A DNA stretch of 41,987 bases from the NCBI RefSeq assembly GCF_013839525.1, contig NZ_JACDIS010000020.1, positions 1 to 41,987 of the forward strand, written 5' to 3'. Both the position numbers and the translations under genes were made by a program. This stretch comes from Chthonobacter rhizosphaerae (lineage in GTDB: Bacteria > Pseudomonadota > Alphaproteobacteria > Rhizobiales > Pleomorphomonadaceae). The notes under the pieces are model-generated. The model saw nothing but the letters and a program-made list of their open reading frames with translations, ran no database searches and was not told where the DNA came from. This document shows positions 41,973-41,987 of the stretch, piece after piece; positions within the stretch are counted from its first letter, which is position 1; every line of letters begins with the position of its first letter.

Positions 41973-41987
41973 TCGGACGGTCCGCCA

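Larger units (their letters stand above)
41567..41987. other. Repeat-rich intergenic stretch at the right edge
   Basis: About 420 bases with no supported gene. They are almost filled by four imperfect tandem units, a 14-base inverted repeat pair and two REP-like hairpins, listed separately. Open frames here change with the repeats and lack ribosome sites. Confidence 0.6.

Overview
The window looks like a chromosomal segment of a GC-rich alphaproteobacterium, probably in the Rhizobiales/Hyphomicrobiales. The evidence is a strongly G/C-biased third codon position in the right half, ABC and beta-propeller genes of the kind found beside PQQ-dependent alcohol dehydrogenases, an IlvD/Edd sugar-acid dehydratase with dgoK and dgoA, and short palindromes of the 'GTCATCCCGGCGAAGG' type. 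No rRNA, tRNA or CRISPR array was seen, so the taxonomic call is an inference from gene content.

Region 1 (1-24.3 kb) is a surface-polysaccharide island of lower GC than its surroundings. It starts after the last codons of a UDP-glucuronate 4-epimerase gene (2-157). It then carries a Wzy-like polymerase, a Wzx-like flippase and two glycosyltransferases (245-5618). Next is a tightly overlapping block (6310-13266): a UDP-xylose-synthase-like SDR, a 1004-residue fusion of GT2 glycosyltransferase, NodS-like methyltransferase and NodB-like deacetylase, an MsbA-type ABC exporter, and a GT2 enzyme. After it come GDP-L-fucose synthase (fcl), a Wzz/BY-kinase chain-length regulator, a WcaI-like transferase and GDP-mannose 4,6-dehydratase (gmd) on the minus strand, and an O-antigen-ligase-like membrane protein. 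Together these predict a fucose-containing, possibly N-modified exopolysaccharide or capsule made by a Wzx/Wzy-type route, with a second ABC-type flippase. An IS3-family element (21129-22419, 4-bp target duplication ATCC) lies between gmd and the ligase. Its transposase is broken by a stop codon and a 23-nt palindromic insertion. The gene-poor stretches between transcription units fit a region with repeated rearrangement.

Region 2 (24.4-28.9 kb) is a De Ley-Doudoroff type sugar-acid operon: dgoK, dgoA, an SMP-30-type lactonase and an IlvD/Edd dehydratase. It converts an aldonolactone, most likely D-galactonolactone, to pyruvate and glyceraldehyde 3-phosphate.

Region 3 (28.9-32.4 kb) is a two-gene unit behind a good sigma70-like promoter: a membrane GGDEF-EAL protein and an orphan extracellular sugar-binding protein. 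A shared stem-loop separates it from the convergent glmU-glmS pair (32.5-35.8 kb), which makes UDP-GlcNAc for cell wall and glycans.

Region 4 (35.9-41.6 kb) is the 'PQQ-dependent alcohol dehydrogenase system' ABC locus. It has a secreted 205-residue protein, a YVTN beta-propeller and a periplasmic binding protein on the minus strand, and a small cysteine-containing protein, an ATPase and an ABC-2 permease on the plus strand. Its content resembles the lanthanide-uptake (lut) locus of methylotrophs, although no TonB receptor, lanmodulin or dehydrogenase gene lies in the window. The last 400 bases hold tandem and palindromic repeats.
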